51,847 nucleotides of DNA. Origin: Pseudoalteromonas sp. P1-25. Lineage in GTDB: Bacteria > Pseudomonadota > Gammaproteobacteria > Enterobacterales > Alteromonadaceae. The notes beneath the pieces were generated by a model, which was not told the DNA's origin, searched no databases, and saw only the letters and a list, made by a program, of their open reading frames with translations. Below are positions 38,035 through 46,623 of this stretch, one piece after another. The stretch's first letter is position 1. The number at the start of each line of letters is the position of its first letter. Location of the stretch: NCBI RefSeq assembly GCF_001401805.1, contig NZ_LKDW01000028.1, positions 1 to 51,847 of the forward strand. The letters are read 5' to 3'. A program made the position numbers and the translations under genes.

Positions 38035-38484
38035 TTAAAGCCAGCGTTTTACTTTGTTTTTATACTCAGTGAATTCTTGGCCAAATAATTTAGTTAACGC
38101 CCGTTCTTCAGGAATTATTTGAAAAAGCGTTAAATACACAATAAAACCAATGATGCATAAAAGTGCCCACAGCGAACTCAGCCATATACCCCACCCTGCT
38201 AAAATAAATGCAAACCCAACATACATAGGATTGCGCGAAATTTTATAAATGCCACTGGTTACCAACTTTGATGCCTGCTCGGGCTTATTAGGGTTTACTG
38301 TGGTTCGGGCAAGCTTAAAGCTAACAACGCCGGCAATACAAAACACGCAGCCAATGATTACTAAGCTTGCCGCTAAATAGGTAATAAACGCTGTAAAATC
38401 AATAACACTATAATGCGCGATTAAAGCCATAACGCCTGCAAAAAACAGGACCACTATAACCGGTGGAATTTTATTATTTAACAT
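38035..38484 (-). CDS. Isoprenylcysteine/phospholipid methyltransferase-like membrane protein
   Basis: 149 residues, with four hydrophobic helices. The ICMT/PEMT signature appears as GIYKISRNPMYVGFAFILAG, followed by the C-terminal IIPEERALTKLFGQEFTEYK. Bacterial members are SAM-dependent inner-membrane methyltransferases; substrates vary and cannot be stated here. The gene stands alone. Confidence 0.85.
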   Translation of the reverse strand: MLNNKIPPVIVVLFFAGVMALIAHYSVIDFTAFITYLAASLVIIGCVFCIAGVVSFKLARTTVNPNKPEQASKLVTSGIYKISRNPMYVGFAFILAGWGIWLSSLWALLCIIGFIVYLTLFQIIPEERALTKLFGQEFTEYKNKVKRWL

Positions 38485-38680
38485 AGCAACTCACTGTATT
38501 AATTATAAAATACGTACTTTATGTTTTATCAGTATTAAACAATAAACCGTATGTATCAATGATGAACACCGCTTCATACAGCCACAATCGAAAAATAAAG
38601 TTACAATTGTCAGGTTTAACCACTTTAAAATACGGTTATACTTTACACAACTAAAGCGATGAATATAAAAGGAAGTGGTT

Positions 38681-38923
38681 ATGTCAGGCACTACAATGAT
38701 AGTACTTATTGTGCTTATTTCGGTTGGCTCTGGGGTTATTTACGATATGTACAAAAAGCACCTTGAGTTTAAACACAAAATGCAAGATAGCAACCAAGAT
38801 GCGAATAAACAGCTTGCCGAGGTAAGTACGCAAGTGGTTGCTTTAAAAGAGCGCGTGCAAACGCTTGAGGCCATAGTGACAGATTCAAGCTACACCACAA
38901 AAGAAGAAATTAACCGCCTTTAA
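38681..38923 (+). CDS. PspB-like small membrane protein
   Basis: 80 residues from the ATG at 38681, which is preceded by AAAGGAAG; a GTG two codons upstream is less likely. A single N-terminal helix (MIVLIVLISVGSGVIYDM) is followed by a charged coiled coil ending LKERVQTLEAIVTDSSY, which resembles the leucine-zipper end of phage-shock protein B. No pspA or pspC is adjacent, so a role in envelope stress is only a suggestion. It overlaps the convergent gene by 4 bp. Confidence 0.65.
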   Translation: MSGTTMIVLIVLISVGSGVIYDMYKKHLEFKHKMQDSNQDANKQLAEVSTQVVALKERVQTLEAIVTDSSYTTKEEINRL

Positions 38924-39957
38924 AAACGATATAAATGAGCGTTTTCTGGCTGCTCTATGCCATGAGCAGCTAAAAACCCATCAATAGCTTGGCCGCAGCC
39001 CTGCGGCGCACGAGAGCTGTCTATTTCAAAATTAAGTTTATTAGCATGTTGTTTGCCAAGCGAACACAAGCCCAATACTTTAGGCGAGCGCATTGCGACA
39101 CTAAGCTCCCCTATTTTTTCTACACAGTTGTGTTTACTAAATCGGGCAAACCCTTGGTATTTAAATTGCTCACTCACATACTCATTACTTATATCAACCA
39201 GCGCACTGATAAGACTATGTAAAAAGCTATTTTCGCTGCTATCACTGGTTAAAAATGCAAAAGTTTTGTTATTAAATTCAGCAAGCTGGCAAGTGTTGCA
39301 GTGTAATTTTAAGGTGTATAAACACTGCTGCGAGCTTATTTGCTGCATAGCACTTAGCGATACCTTAGCACTTGCAAATACCACCCGTTTTAATAACTGT
39401 TCAATAGTATGTCTTTGCCCGGTGCCCGGCGGTGCATGCGCAGTAACGAGCTCTGCATTTTGTGCCATAACCGGTAAATCATGATGATTATTAAACGGGG
39501 TGCTGGTTGTATTATCGCTGTGTGTAAGTTGAAACAACTCTCTTACTTCGTGCTCTCGCGCTATTTTAAGCGCTAAAAACGCTGTTTGAATAAGTTCTGA
39601 GGTCGGTAAGTTATCCTCTACTATCCAGCGCCTACCAAACAGGAGCTTTTTGTCGGTGCCCTCGCCCGCATAACTACTGGTTTTGTAGTTATCGGGGCTA
39701 AGTACGGCAACTTGCAAATAAAGTTGTTCATTTTTTTGCGCAGCAAGCACCCTAAAGTGCGCCGAAAAATCAATATCTTCAAGCACCTGATTAACGCTTG
39801 ATAAGGTGTGTTTATAGCGTAAAAAATGCTGTGGAACTATCCAGCTTTTATTCGCAAGTTGCACTAATGGCGCATACGAAATTGGTTGCTCGTAACTGTT
39901 TTGCCACTTTTGCTCTGCACTGAGTAACGGCTCAATGCGACTTTTTTTATCTGACAT
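38920..39957 (-). CDS. Conserved hypothetical protein of unknown function
   Basis: 345 residues, no signal peptide, no membrane helix, no domain that I recognise. Cysteines cluster in the second half (LHCNTCQLAEF and SLGKQ- and APQGCGQ-containing segments), which could bind metal or be redox active. The C-terminal third mentions AMRSPKVLGLCSLGKQHANK. Codon use looks like that of its neighbours, so it does not look foreign. It may be a lineage-specific Alteromonadales protein. Confidence 0.65.
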   Translation of the reverse strand: MSDKKSRIEPLLSAEQKWQNSYEQPISYAPLVQLANKSWIVPQHFLRYKHTLSSVNQVLEDIDFSAHFRVLAAQKNEQLYLQVAVLSPDNYKTSSYAGEGTDKKLLFGRRWIVEDNLPTSELIQTAFLALKIAREHEVRELFQLTHSDNTTSTPFNNHHDLPVMAQNAELVTAHAPPGTGQRHTIEQLLKRVVFASAKVSLSAMQQISSQQCLYTLKLHCNTCQLAEFNNKTFAFLTSDSSENSFLHSLISALVDISNEYVSEQFKYQGFARFSKHNCVEKIGELSVAMRSPKVLGLCSLGKQHANKLNFEIDSSRAPQGCGQAIDGFLAAHGIEQPENAHLYRF

Positions 39958-40058
39958 ACGTAAACCAAATAAACTCGCGCAAGGCGATATAATCTATGTT
40001 GATATTACGTTTTAGCGCCTTAAATTAGATCACACAATTAGCCCTAAATAAGTCATTT

Positions 40059-40730
40059 TTAAGCGCCGCTGAGGTTTTTATAATCTGTTATAACTTTTTG
40101 ATAATAAAGCTCATCTTTATTAAGCATATTATTATAATGAGTGAGTAACTGTTTAAGGTATTGTCTGTGCAATGCATTGTTTAAATCCCACATGCTGTTG
40201 CCAGTAGATGTAAGCAATGTGGCGCTACGTTGACTTATCTCTATAAGCTCATAATAGCGGTTGTTTTCAGTGATCAATTGCTCGCTTTCAAGGCCAAAGC
40301 CTAATTTGGCTAAGCCACTGCGCAAATGATAAGTATGGTGTATAGGACAAACTATAAAGCGGGTGCTTGCCACTGATGCAGCGCAATTGTTTTTAATAAT
40401 GCCGGCGACAAGTTTTAGCATTAATTCGCCGCCAACTCCGGCGATAACCACGGTATTTAATTCATTAGGAACCAGTTTTATTTCCCTAACATCTTGGCAA
40501 AATACTTTGTATTGCACATCACTTGGCAGTGTTTGGCTAATATTTACTAGGTGCTCGCTCAGCTCTGCCATTATTTTATCTACCACATCAACAAAATTAA
40601 CCTGTTTTGCAGCGCGGCGCTTTAATAGTGCAATGCCTAAGTAACCATGGTCACAGCAGCAATCCCAAATAACATCTACTGGGTTAGTAATTAACGCATT
40701 AATTGCGTTTAAACGCTTACTCAGTTTCAT
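40059..40730 (-). CDS. trmK: tRNA (adenine22-N1)-methyltransferase family protein (TrmK)
   Basis: 223 residues. The SAM-binding motif I is IWDCCCDHGYLGIALL, followed by FVDVVDKI and the VVIAGVGGELM catalytic-region motif of the TrmK (YqfN, COG2384) family, which methylates N1 of A22 in tRNA. The ATG directly follows the stop codon of the upstream methyltransferase. It is the last gene of the MATE-uvrB operon. Specificity is assigned from the family only. Confidence 0.82.
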   Translation of the reverse strand: MKLSKRLNAINALITNPVDVIWDCCCDHGYLGIALLKRRAAKQVNFVDVVDKIMAELSEHLVNISQTLPSDVQYKVFCQDVREIKLVPNELNTVVIAGVGGELMLKLVAGIIKNNCAASVASTRFIVCPIHHTYHLRSGLAKLGFGLESEQLITENNRYYELIEISQRSATLLTSTGNSMWDLNNALHRQYLKQLLTHYNNMLNKDELYYQKVITDYKNLSGA

Positions 40731-41669
40731 TTAAGTTAAAGTGTGCGCCGTTTTATACACTAACGCTTTTAGGCTTTTATTACTGTCTACTTCTACAAAA
40801 CGGGCTGTGGGTGCAAGGCGCTCAACAAATTCTATTGCGCCTTGGGTGTGCTCGTTGATTAAAGCCTTAAACGCATCTTCGCTAAGCTCTGGGCTATTAG
40901 CGCATAATAAAAGCTGTGTGGTTTCGCATAAAAGTTCTGGTAATCTGCGCAGTACCTTTTGATAATCTTTAGTTAGAATAAAGCTGCCCTTTTGAAAGCT
41001 TGGCGGGTCTACAATAATTAAATCAAACGGCGCTGCTTTTTTTAATTTACCAAACGACTTTAAAATATCATGAGGTAAAAAACTCACTCCACGCTCAAAA
41101 CCGTTGAGTTGATGGTTTTGCTTACCAACTTTAAGTACGCCTTTGCTCATATCCATGTTCATTACATGATCAGCCCCGCCTTGCATTGCCGCAAGAGAAA
41201 AACCACAGGTGTATGAAAACAAATTAAGTACTTTTGCATGTTTACTATTGGCAGAAACAAACTCACGGCCGCTGCGCATATCGGGGAAAATTCCGGTATT
41301 TTGGCGGCTTGTTAAATCCACTAAAAAACTGATGCCGTTTTCTTTTACCACATGTGGCGAGGGAAGATTGCCATGCACTAAACGATTATTGCTTTGTACA
41401 CCCGCGCGCTGTTGATACACAAGCCCAGTAATAAGCTCGGGGTGATGCTGCTGCGCCCATGTCCAAAGGGTATTGGTCAGTGTATTTAACGTGGCGTCGT
41501 CAATTTCATCATACGAAATTAAAAATAAGCTCGGCGGGTAAAAATCTAAATTAATATGGCTTAGCGATGCCACGCTATGCCCGCGGCCATGGAATACGCG
41601 GCATAGTTCGTTTTGTAGTAATGGCGCATCTTCAAGCGCACTTATTAGAGGCGAAAAATCGGGTGTCAT
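40731..41669 (-). CDS. Class I SAM-dependent methyltransferase (RlmI/RlmK-like)
   Basis: 312 residues. The methyltransferase core has VLNLFSYTCGFSLAAMQGGA as motif I and LIIVDPPSFQ as motif IV, similar to RlmK/RlmI-type rRNA methyltransferases, but the PUA domain of RlmI is absent. The rRNA or tRNA substrate is not certain. The start codon directly adjoins the uvrB stop and its stop directly adjoins the trmK start. Confidence 0.85.
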   Translation of the reverse strand: MTPDFSPLISALEDAPLLQNELCRVFHGRGHSVASLSHINLDFYPPSLFLISYDEIDDATLNTLTNTLWTWAQQHHPELITGLVYQQRAGVQSNNRLVHGNLPSPHVVKENGISFLVDLTSRQNTGIFPDMRSGREFVSANSKHAKVLNLFSYTCGFSLAAMQGGADHVMNMDMSKGVLKVGKQNHQLNGFERGVSFLPHDILKSFGKLKKAAPFDLIIVDPPSFQKGSFILTKDYQKVLRRLPELLCETTQLLLCANSPELSEDAFKALINEHTQGAIEFVERLAPTARFVEVDSNKSLKALVYKTAHTLT

Positions 41670-43664
41670 TTAGTTAATCAACTGTTGTTGTAGTTCGTGT
41701 ATTTCGTCGCGTACCGACGCGGCTTTTTCAAATTCAAGATCGCTGGCATAAGCATGCATTTTGCTTTCAAGTTGCTTAATTTGTGTGGCAATTTCTTTAG
41801 CACTGAGTATTTTTTTAGACTCTTTACGCACTAGTTTAAGATTATCTTGTGGTGCAGCTTCTTCACCCACATCCATAATATCGGTGATCGTTTTAACCAA
41901 GGCTTGTGGCTCAATGCCGTGCTCTATGTTGTAGGCATGCTGTTTTTCACGACGGCGCTGCGTTTCGCTAATCGCTTTTTCCATCGATTTAGTTACTTTG
42001 TCGGCGTATAAAATGGCGCGCCCATCAAGGTGACGTGCAGCACGGCCAATAGTTTGAATAAGCGAACGTGCCGAGCGTAAAAAGCCTTCTTTATCGGCAT
42101 CTAAAATGGCCACTAGTGCCACTTCAGGCATATCTAGGCCTTCTCTTAATAAGTTAATACCTACTAACACATCAAACACACCGGCGCGTAAATCACGAAT
42201 TATTTCAACGCGCTCTACGGTGTCTATGTCTGAGTGCAGGTAACGCACTTTTACGTTATGCTCGCTTAAGTAATCAGTTAAATCCTCAGACATGCGTTTA
42301 GTAAGCGTAGTTACCAGTACTCGCTCACCTTTTTCTACACATTTATAAATTTCTGAGAGTAAATCATCTACTTGGGTGCTTACAGGGCGTATTTCTATTT
42401 CTGGGTCTAACAGGCCGGTTGGGCGTATAACTTGTTCAGCTACTTCGCCTGCGCTGCGCTCAAGTTCAAAGTCGCCGGGCGTTGCCGATACATAAATAGT
42501 TTGCGGTGCTATGGCTTCAAATTCTTCAAACCTAAGTGGGCGGTTATCCATTGCCGATGGCATTCTAAAGCCATATTCAACTAGGTTTTCTTTACGGCTT
42601 CTGTCGCCTTTATACATGGCACCAATTTGCGACACAGTGACGTGCGATTCATCAATTATCATTAATGCATCGTCAGGGAGGTAATCAAGCAATGTGGGTG
42701 GTGGATCGCCCGGGGTACGCCCCGATAAATAACGGCTGTAGTTTTCTATGCCCGAACAATAACCAAGCTCGGTCATCATTTCTATGTCGTATTGAGTGCG
42801 TTGCGCTATGCGCTGCTCTTCTACCAATTTATTGGCACTTAGTAGTTGTGCTCTGCGTTCTTTAAGCTCAGCTTTTATTTTTTCTATGGCATCAAGAATT
42901 TTTTCGCGAGGCGTTACGTAGTGCGTTTTAGGGTAAATAGTGGCACGAACTATGTGTTTTTCAACCGCACCGGTAAGGGGGTCAAAAATACTGAGGCGCT
43001 CTATTTCGTCATCAAACATTTCTACACGCACTGCATAGGTGTCTGACTCGGCCGGGAATATATCTATTACTTCGCCACGTACACGGTAAGTACCACGGCT
43101 AAAGTCAATGTCGTTACGAGTATATTGCAGCTCAGCTAAGCGGCGTAGCATATCCCGTTGGTCGACCTGCTCGCCTACTTTTAAAAGCAGCATCATTTTC
43201 ATGTATGAGTCGGGGTCGCCCAAACCATAAATAGCCGACACAGACGCCACTATTATGGTATCGCGGCGCTCAAGCAGTGCTTTGGTAGCACTTAGGCGCA
43301 TTTGCTCTATGTGCTCATTAATAGAGGCGTCTTTTTCTATAAATGTATCGCTGGCAACCACGTAGGCTTCTGGCTGGTAGTAATCGTAGTAAGATACAAA
43401 ATACTCAACTGCATTATTAGGAAAAAACTCTTTCATTTCTCCATACAACTGCGCGGCTAGTGTTTTATTATGCGCCATTATTATTGTTGGGCGATTTAAA
43501 TCGCTAATAATATTGGCCATGGTAAATGTTTTACCTGTACCTGTGGCACCGAGTAAGGTTTGATGCGCAAGCCCGGCTTCTAAGCCTTCTTCAAGCTGTT
43601 TAATCGCTGTGGGTTGATCGCCCGCGGGTTTAAATTGTGACTTTAGCTCAAAGTGATCACTCAT
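41670..43664 (-). CDS. uvrB: Excinuclease ABC subunit UvrB
   Basis: 664 residues (E. coli 673). Walker [13 protein letters not shown], the beta-hairpin [11 protein letters not shown] that clamps damaged DNA, the DESHVT helicase box and the C-terminal UVR motif ([17 protein letters not shown]) are all present. UvrB verifies damage and recruits UvrC in nucleotide excision repair. It starts 4 bp after the MATE stop with GGAG. No LexA box was found by eye between the two genes. Confidence 0.97.
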   Translation of the reverse strand: MSDHFELKSQFKPAGDQPTAIKQLEEGLEAGLAHQTLLGATGTGKTFTMANIISDLNRPTIIMAHNKTLAAQLYGEMKEFFPNNAVEYFVSYYDYYQPEAYVVASDTFIEKDASINEHIEQMRLSATKALLERRDTIIVASVSAIYGLGDPDSYMKMMLLLKVGEQVDQRDMLRRLAELQYTRNDIDFSRGTYRVRGEVIDIFPAESDTYAVRVEMFDDEIERLSIFDPLTGAVEKHIVRATIYPKTHYVTPREKILDAIEKIKAELKERRAQLLSANKLVEEQRIAQRTQYDIEMMTELGYCSGIENYSRYLSGRTPGDPPPTLLDYLPDDALMIIDESHVTVSQIGAMYKGDRSRKENLVEYGFRMPSAMDNRPLRFEEFEAIAPQTIYVSATPGDFELERSAGEVAEQVIRPTGLLDPEIEIRPVSTQVDDLLSEIYKCVEKGERVLVTTLTKRMSEDLTDYLSEHNVKVRYLHSDIDTVERVEIIRDLRAGVFDVLVGINLLREGLDMPEVALVAILDADKEGFLRSARSLIQTIGRAARHLDGRAILYADKVTKSMEKAISETQRRREKQHAYNIEHGIEPQALVKTITDIMDVGEEAAPQDNLKLVRKESKKILSAKEIATQIKQLESKMHAYASDLEFEKAASVRDEIHELQQQLIN

Positions 43665-43668
43665 TTAT

Positions 43669-45039
43669 TTACTCCGTTACCGTGTTACTGCATATTGCAT
43701 CTAGCTCTTTTACAAACCATTTGTACGCGACTAACCCTGTGAATACATTACCGATTGCGGCGCCTATAAATAAACCAATTAAGCCACCTAGCATACTGCC
43801 TATATAAGCAAAAGGCAGGTAAAAAACAAACAAACGAATAATACTTAAAAACAATGCATTCATCGGTTTGTGTAAAGCATTAAACGATGAATTTGATAAA
43901 ATGATCACCCCTTGAAAACCATAACTTAGCGGTATGGTGTATATAAAGAGTTTAATAACATCAATTACAGCTTGCTCTTTACCAAATAATTGGCTTATTA
44001 CCCCTGAAAGCGCAATGAGTAAAATATAATTAGCAAATTGCCATATCATCACAAATTTTAACGTACCAATGTACGCCTCTTTTACGCGACCTAATTTACC
44101 CGCCCCAAAGTTTTGGCTAACAAAAGGAGGCAACGTCATCGATAAGGCCAGCACTAAAATACAGGTAATTGATTCAATACGGCTGCCCACACCAAAAGCG
44201 GCAACCGCTTCGGGTCCATGATTAGCAACGAGTGCGGTCATTACAGCCATTGCCACTGGGGTAAGCATGTTAGCCCCCGCTGCGGGTAAGCCGATTTTAA
44301 GCACTTTTGTTATTGCACTTAGCGCTGTTTGATTACCCGCTTTTAAGCTCAATAGTCGTTTTTTTATCCCCAACACGTATAGAATAATAACAACAGCAAC
44401 GCCCCAAGCGATAACACTGGCAATAGCGGCACCTTGAATGCCTAAAGCCGGTACTGGGCCCCAGCCAAATATTAAAATAGGATCGAGTATGGCATTAATA
44501 AGCCCTGCCCCACCCATTACTATACTAGGGGTTTTAGTATCGCCACTGGCTCGTAATACCGAATTACCTATCATGGGGGTAATTAAAAATACGCTGCCAA
44601 TAAACCAAATATTCATATACTCATGAATAAGTGGCAGCACTAATTGTCCGGCCCCTAATAAAGTGAATATTGGGTCGATTAGTAAATATCCAACAAACGA
44701 AAGTAAAATAACTAATAGTAACGCCACAATAAGCGACACACTGGCATCAAAACGCGCCTCTTCTATTTTATTACTGCCCAAAGCTTTAGCTATCACCGCT
44801 GATGTGCCAATACCTAAGCCTATGGCCAGGCTTATTACCGTAAAGGTTACCGGAAACGTAAAGCTTACCGCCGCAAGCGGCTCTGTGCCCAACATACTAA
44901 TAAAAAATGTATCAACAATGTTGAACATCATTAGTGTGATCATGCCAAAGATCATCGGAATGGTCATTTTCTTTAATGTAGGCAAGATGGGATCGTTAAG
45001 TAAATCTGGGCGTGACTGAGAATGTGAAGTTTCGCGCAT
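43669..45039 (-). CDS. MATE family efflux transporter
   Basis: 456 residues with twelve hydrophobic helices and two MATE halves (FTFPVTFTVISLAIGLGIGT in the first, VGSRIESITCILVLALSMTL in the second). MATE proteins export cationic drugs or other compounds using a sodium or proton gradient; the substrate is not predictable. It is the first gene of an operon with uvrB, a methyltransferase and trmK. Confidence 0.9.
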   Translation of the reverse strand: MRETSHSQSRPDLLNDPILPTLKKMTIPMIFGMITLMMFNIVDTFFISMLGTEPLAAVSFTFPVTFTVISLAIGLGIGTSAVIAKALGSNKIEEARFDASVSLIVALLLVILLSFVGYLLIDPIFTLLGAGQLVLPLIHEYMNIWFIGSVFLITPMIGNSVLRASGDTKTPSIVMGGAGLINAILDPILIFGWGPVPALGIQGAAIASVIAWGVAVVIILYVLGIKKRLLSLKAGNQTALSAITKVLKIGLPAAGANMLTPVAMAVMTALVANHGPEAVAAFGVGSRIESITCILVLALSMTLPPFVSQNFGAGKLGRVKEAYIGTLKFVMIWQFANYILLIALSGVISQLFGKEQAVIDVIKLFIYTIPLSYGFQGVIILSNSSFNALHKPMNALFLSIIRLFVFYLPFAYIGSMLGGLIGLFIGAAIGNVFTGLVAYKWFVKELDAICSNTVTE

Positions 45040-45450
45040 GGAATAAATAAGCCTCTTTTACTGAGCTTGCCATTTTAAAGCATCATAGCAATTCAAGCCA
45101 CGGATTTATCAATGGATTTTGTACTATTAATAAAGCAGCAATATAGAAATTAGGTAAAGTCGAACTTTTAAGCATTTGTAGATAAATACACTCTTAGAGC
45201 GCTAAAAAACAATAAGTGAACATTTTTATCACTTTTTTAACATTACCCCCTGCTAATTCGCTGAATTTTTACACAGCACAGTATTAATCATTATTGCAAT
45301 AAATTAATTTACTCATCACCGCATGGTAATTCAGTATGTATTTATAAGCCTATGTTTTTAAATGTAATAAAAAAATTGATTTAAAAGCTTGAAATCGTTG
45401 TAGTGCCCATAAACTCTGGTCGGAACACTGTTCTTAAAGTTTCATAAACA

Positions 45451-45479
45451 GAGTTATCCACAGAAACCGTGGATAACTC
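45451..45479. promoter_or_regulatory. Inverted pair of DnaA boxes
   Basis: Perfect 11-bp inverted repeat GAGTTATCCAC/GTGGATAACTC with a 7-bp spacer. The plus strand holds TTATCCACA, the consensus DnaA box (45454-45462). The minus strand holds TTATCCACG (45468-45476). It lies in a 1-kb gene-free, AT-rich gap. No dnaA, dnaN or gidA is near, so it is not an ordinary oriC. Confidence 0.6.
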
Positions 45480-46044
45480 AGTCCAGCCCGCATTTATAAA
45501 GGCTTGCACGCTGACTATAATTTAGCTTTAGCTTACCTTTTGCTAAATGCTAAAGTTAAAAACTTATCAATGCTTGCAAACAAAAAATTAAGATAAGCAA
45601 AATTTTGCCTCGGATGCTTCCATATATCACTTATTTATCTTAGCTAATTGTTTATCAACTTATTGATAATTTTGTTTTTGTGTAGCTTTTCAAAATAAAC
45701 TACTGAGAAACGTGTTTACTCGATTGGCTATGTTAAAACACTGCAGTAGAAGAAAAACCCATTACTGGATTTCTAAAAAACTTCTGCTAGCTAAATTTAT
45801 ACTTGGTTTTATGACAATAGGATTAAATACAAATTTACTAATTAGCTGCGATAACTTTTACTTCACTGGCATTTTTTACACATAAATTAAACAATGACTA
45901 ATTCATGAGCGCTGTTTTTTCGTATTGATGTAAGTTTAAATAAAGATTTATCTCTATGATTTGCATAAATAGAGTTATAAAATGCGCAGATCGAACATAA
46001 AAACAACGAATAAACCACTTTTTTAAATTTATGACTTTTATATG

Positions 46045-46073
46045 TTGACACTTTGCGGCTCCATCATTAATAT
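46045..46073 (+). promoter_or_regulatory. Strong sigma-70 promoter of the tRNA-Asn array
   Basis: Perfect -35 TTGACA (46045-46050), 17-bp spacer, -10 TAATAT (46068-46073), followed by the GC-rich discriminator CGCCCCG, as in stringently controlled stable-RNA promoters. The first tRNA begins 26 bp downstream of the -10. Confidence 0.85.
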
Positions 46074-46099
46074 TTCGCCCCGTTGAAAGGCATGACGCT

Positions 46100-46176
46100 T
46101 CCCCCTTAGCTCAGTTGGTTAGAGCGACGGACTGTTAATCCGCAGGTCCCCCGTTCGAGTCGGGGAGGGGGAGCCA
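46100..46176 (+). tRNA. tRNA-Asn (GTT), copy 1
   Basis: 77 nt with encoded CCA. The acceptor arm TCCCCCT pairs with AGGGGGA around discriminator G. The anticodon loop is CTGTTAA (anticodon GTT). First of four identical copies; driven by the promoter at 46045-46073. Confidence 0.98.
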
Positions 46177-46197
46177 AGTTTTTCAATCATAAACGTT

Positions 46198-46274
46198 TCC
46201 CCCTTAGCTCAGTTGGTTAGAGCGACGGACTGTTAATCCGCAGGTCCCCCGTTCGAGTCGGGGAGGGGGAGCCA
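46198..46274 (+). tRNA. tRNA-Asn (GTT), copy 2
   Basis: Identical to copy 1, 21 bp after it. Only the spacers differ between copies, so the genes have been kept uniform, probably by recombination. Confidence 0.98.
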
Positions 46275-46295
46275 AGTTTATGTTTATGATGTAGT

Positions 46296-46372
46296 TCCCC
46301 CTTAGCTCAGTTGGTTAGAGCGACGGACTGTTAATCCGCAGGTCCCCCGTTCGAGTCGGGGAGGGGGAGCCA
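46296..46372 (+). tRNA. tRNA-Asn (GTT), copy 3
   Basis: Identical to copies 1 and 2, with a 21-bp spacer before it. Confidence 0.98.
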
Positions 46373-46398
46373 AATCATAAAATTACATCTCTATTTGT

Positions 46399-46475
46399 TC
46401 CCCCTTAGCTCAGTTGGTTAGAGCGACGGACTGTTAATCCGCAGGTCCCCCGTTCGAGTCGGGGAGGGGGAGCCA
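46399..46475 (+). tRNA. tRNA-Asn (GTT), copy 4
   Basis: Identical to the other three, with a 26-bp spacer before it. No clear terminator follows before csrD, which begins 148 bp on. Confidence 0.98.
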
Positions 46476-46623
46476 ATCATAAGAATTTCATAGACATTTC
46501 AGTAATTTTCCACTACTCTTCTGCTTTATAACTAAAACATAATCTCTATTCTAATGTGTTGCTATTAGTTGAATGATCAAGGACTTGATTCCTTTCCTTT
46601 TGAACTATTAAAAGATTGATAAC

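Larger units (their letters stand above)
45040..46099. other. Gene-free 1.06-kb region upstream of the tRNA-Asn array
   Basis: Strongly AT-rich, with no believable ORF on either strand. It should hold the MATE-uvrB promoter and the tRNA-Asn promoter (46045-46073). Structures seen are an inverted pair of DnaA boxes (45451-45479), a GAACACTGTTC palindrome (45423-45433) and an imperfect 12-bp inverted repeat TTTAGCTTTAGC/GCTAAATGCTAAA (45521-45554). A TATAAT occurs at 45516-45521 without a good -35. Confidence 0.6.

Noticed and set aside
43664..43720. LexA box before uvrB
   Set aside because: CTGCATATTGCATCTAG has only one correct half; the CAG half is not matched.
44663..45019. 118-residue ORF antisense to the MATE gene
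   Set aside because: Shadow of a membrane-protein gene; no family features.
45423..45433. GAACACTGTTC palindrome as an SOS box
   Set aside because: It resembles Gram-positive DinR or alphaproteobacterial boxes only partly: the spacing is one base short, and gammaproteobacterial LexA binds a CTG-N10-CAG site.
46100..46475. Integrative element at the tRNA-Asn array
   Set aside because: No integrase or att-like direct repeat of a tRNA 3' end outside the array; the four copies are whole tRNA genes.
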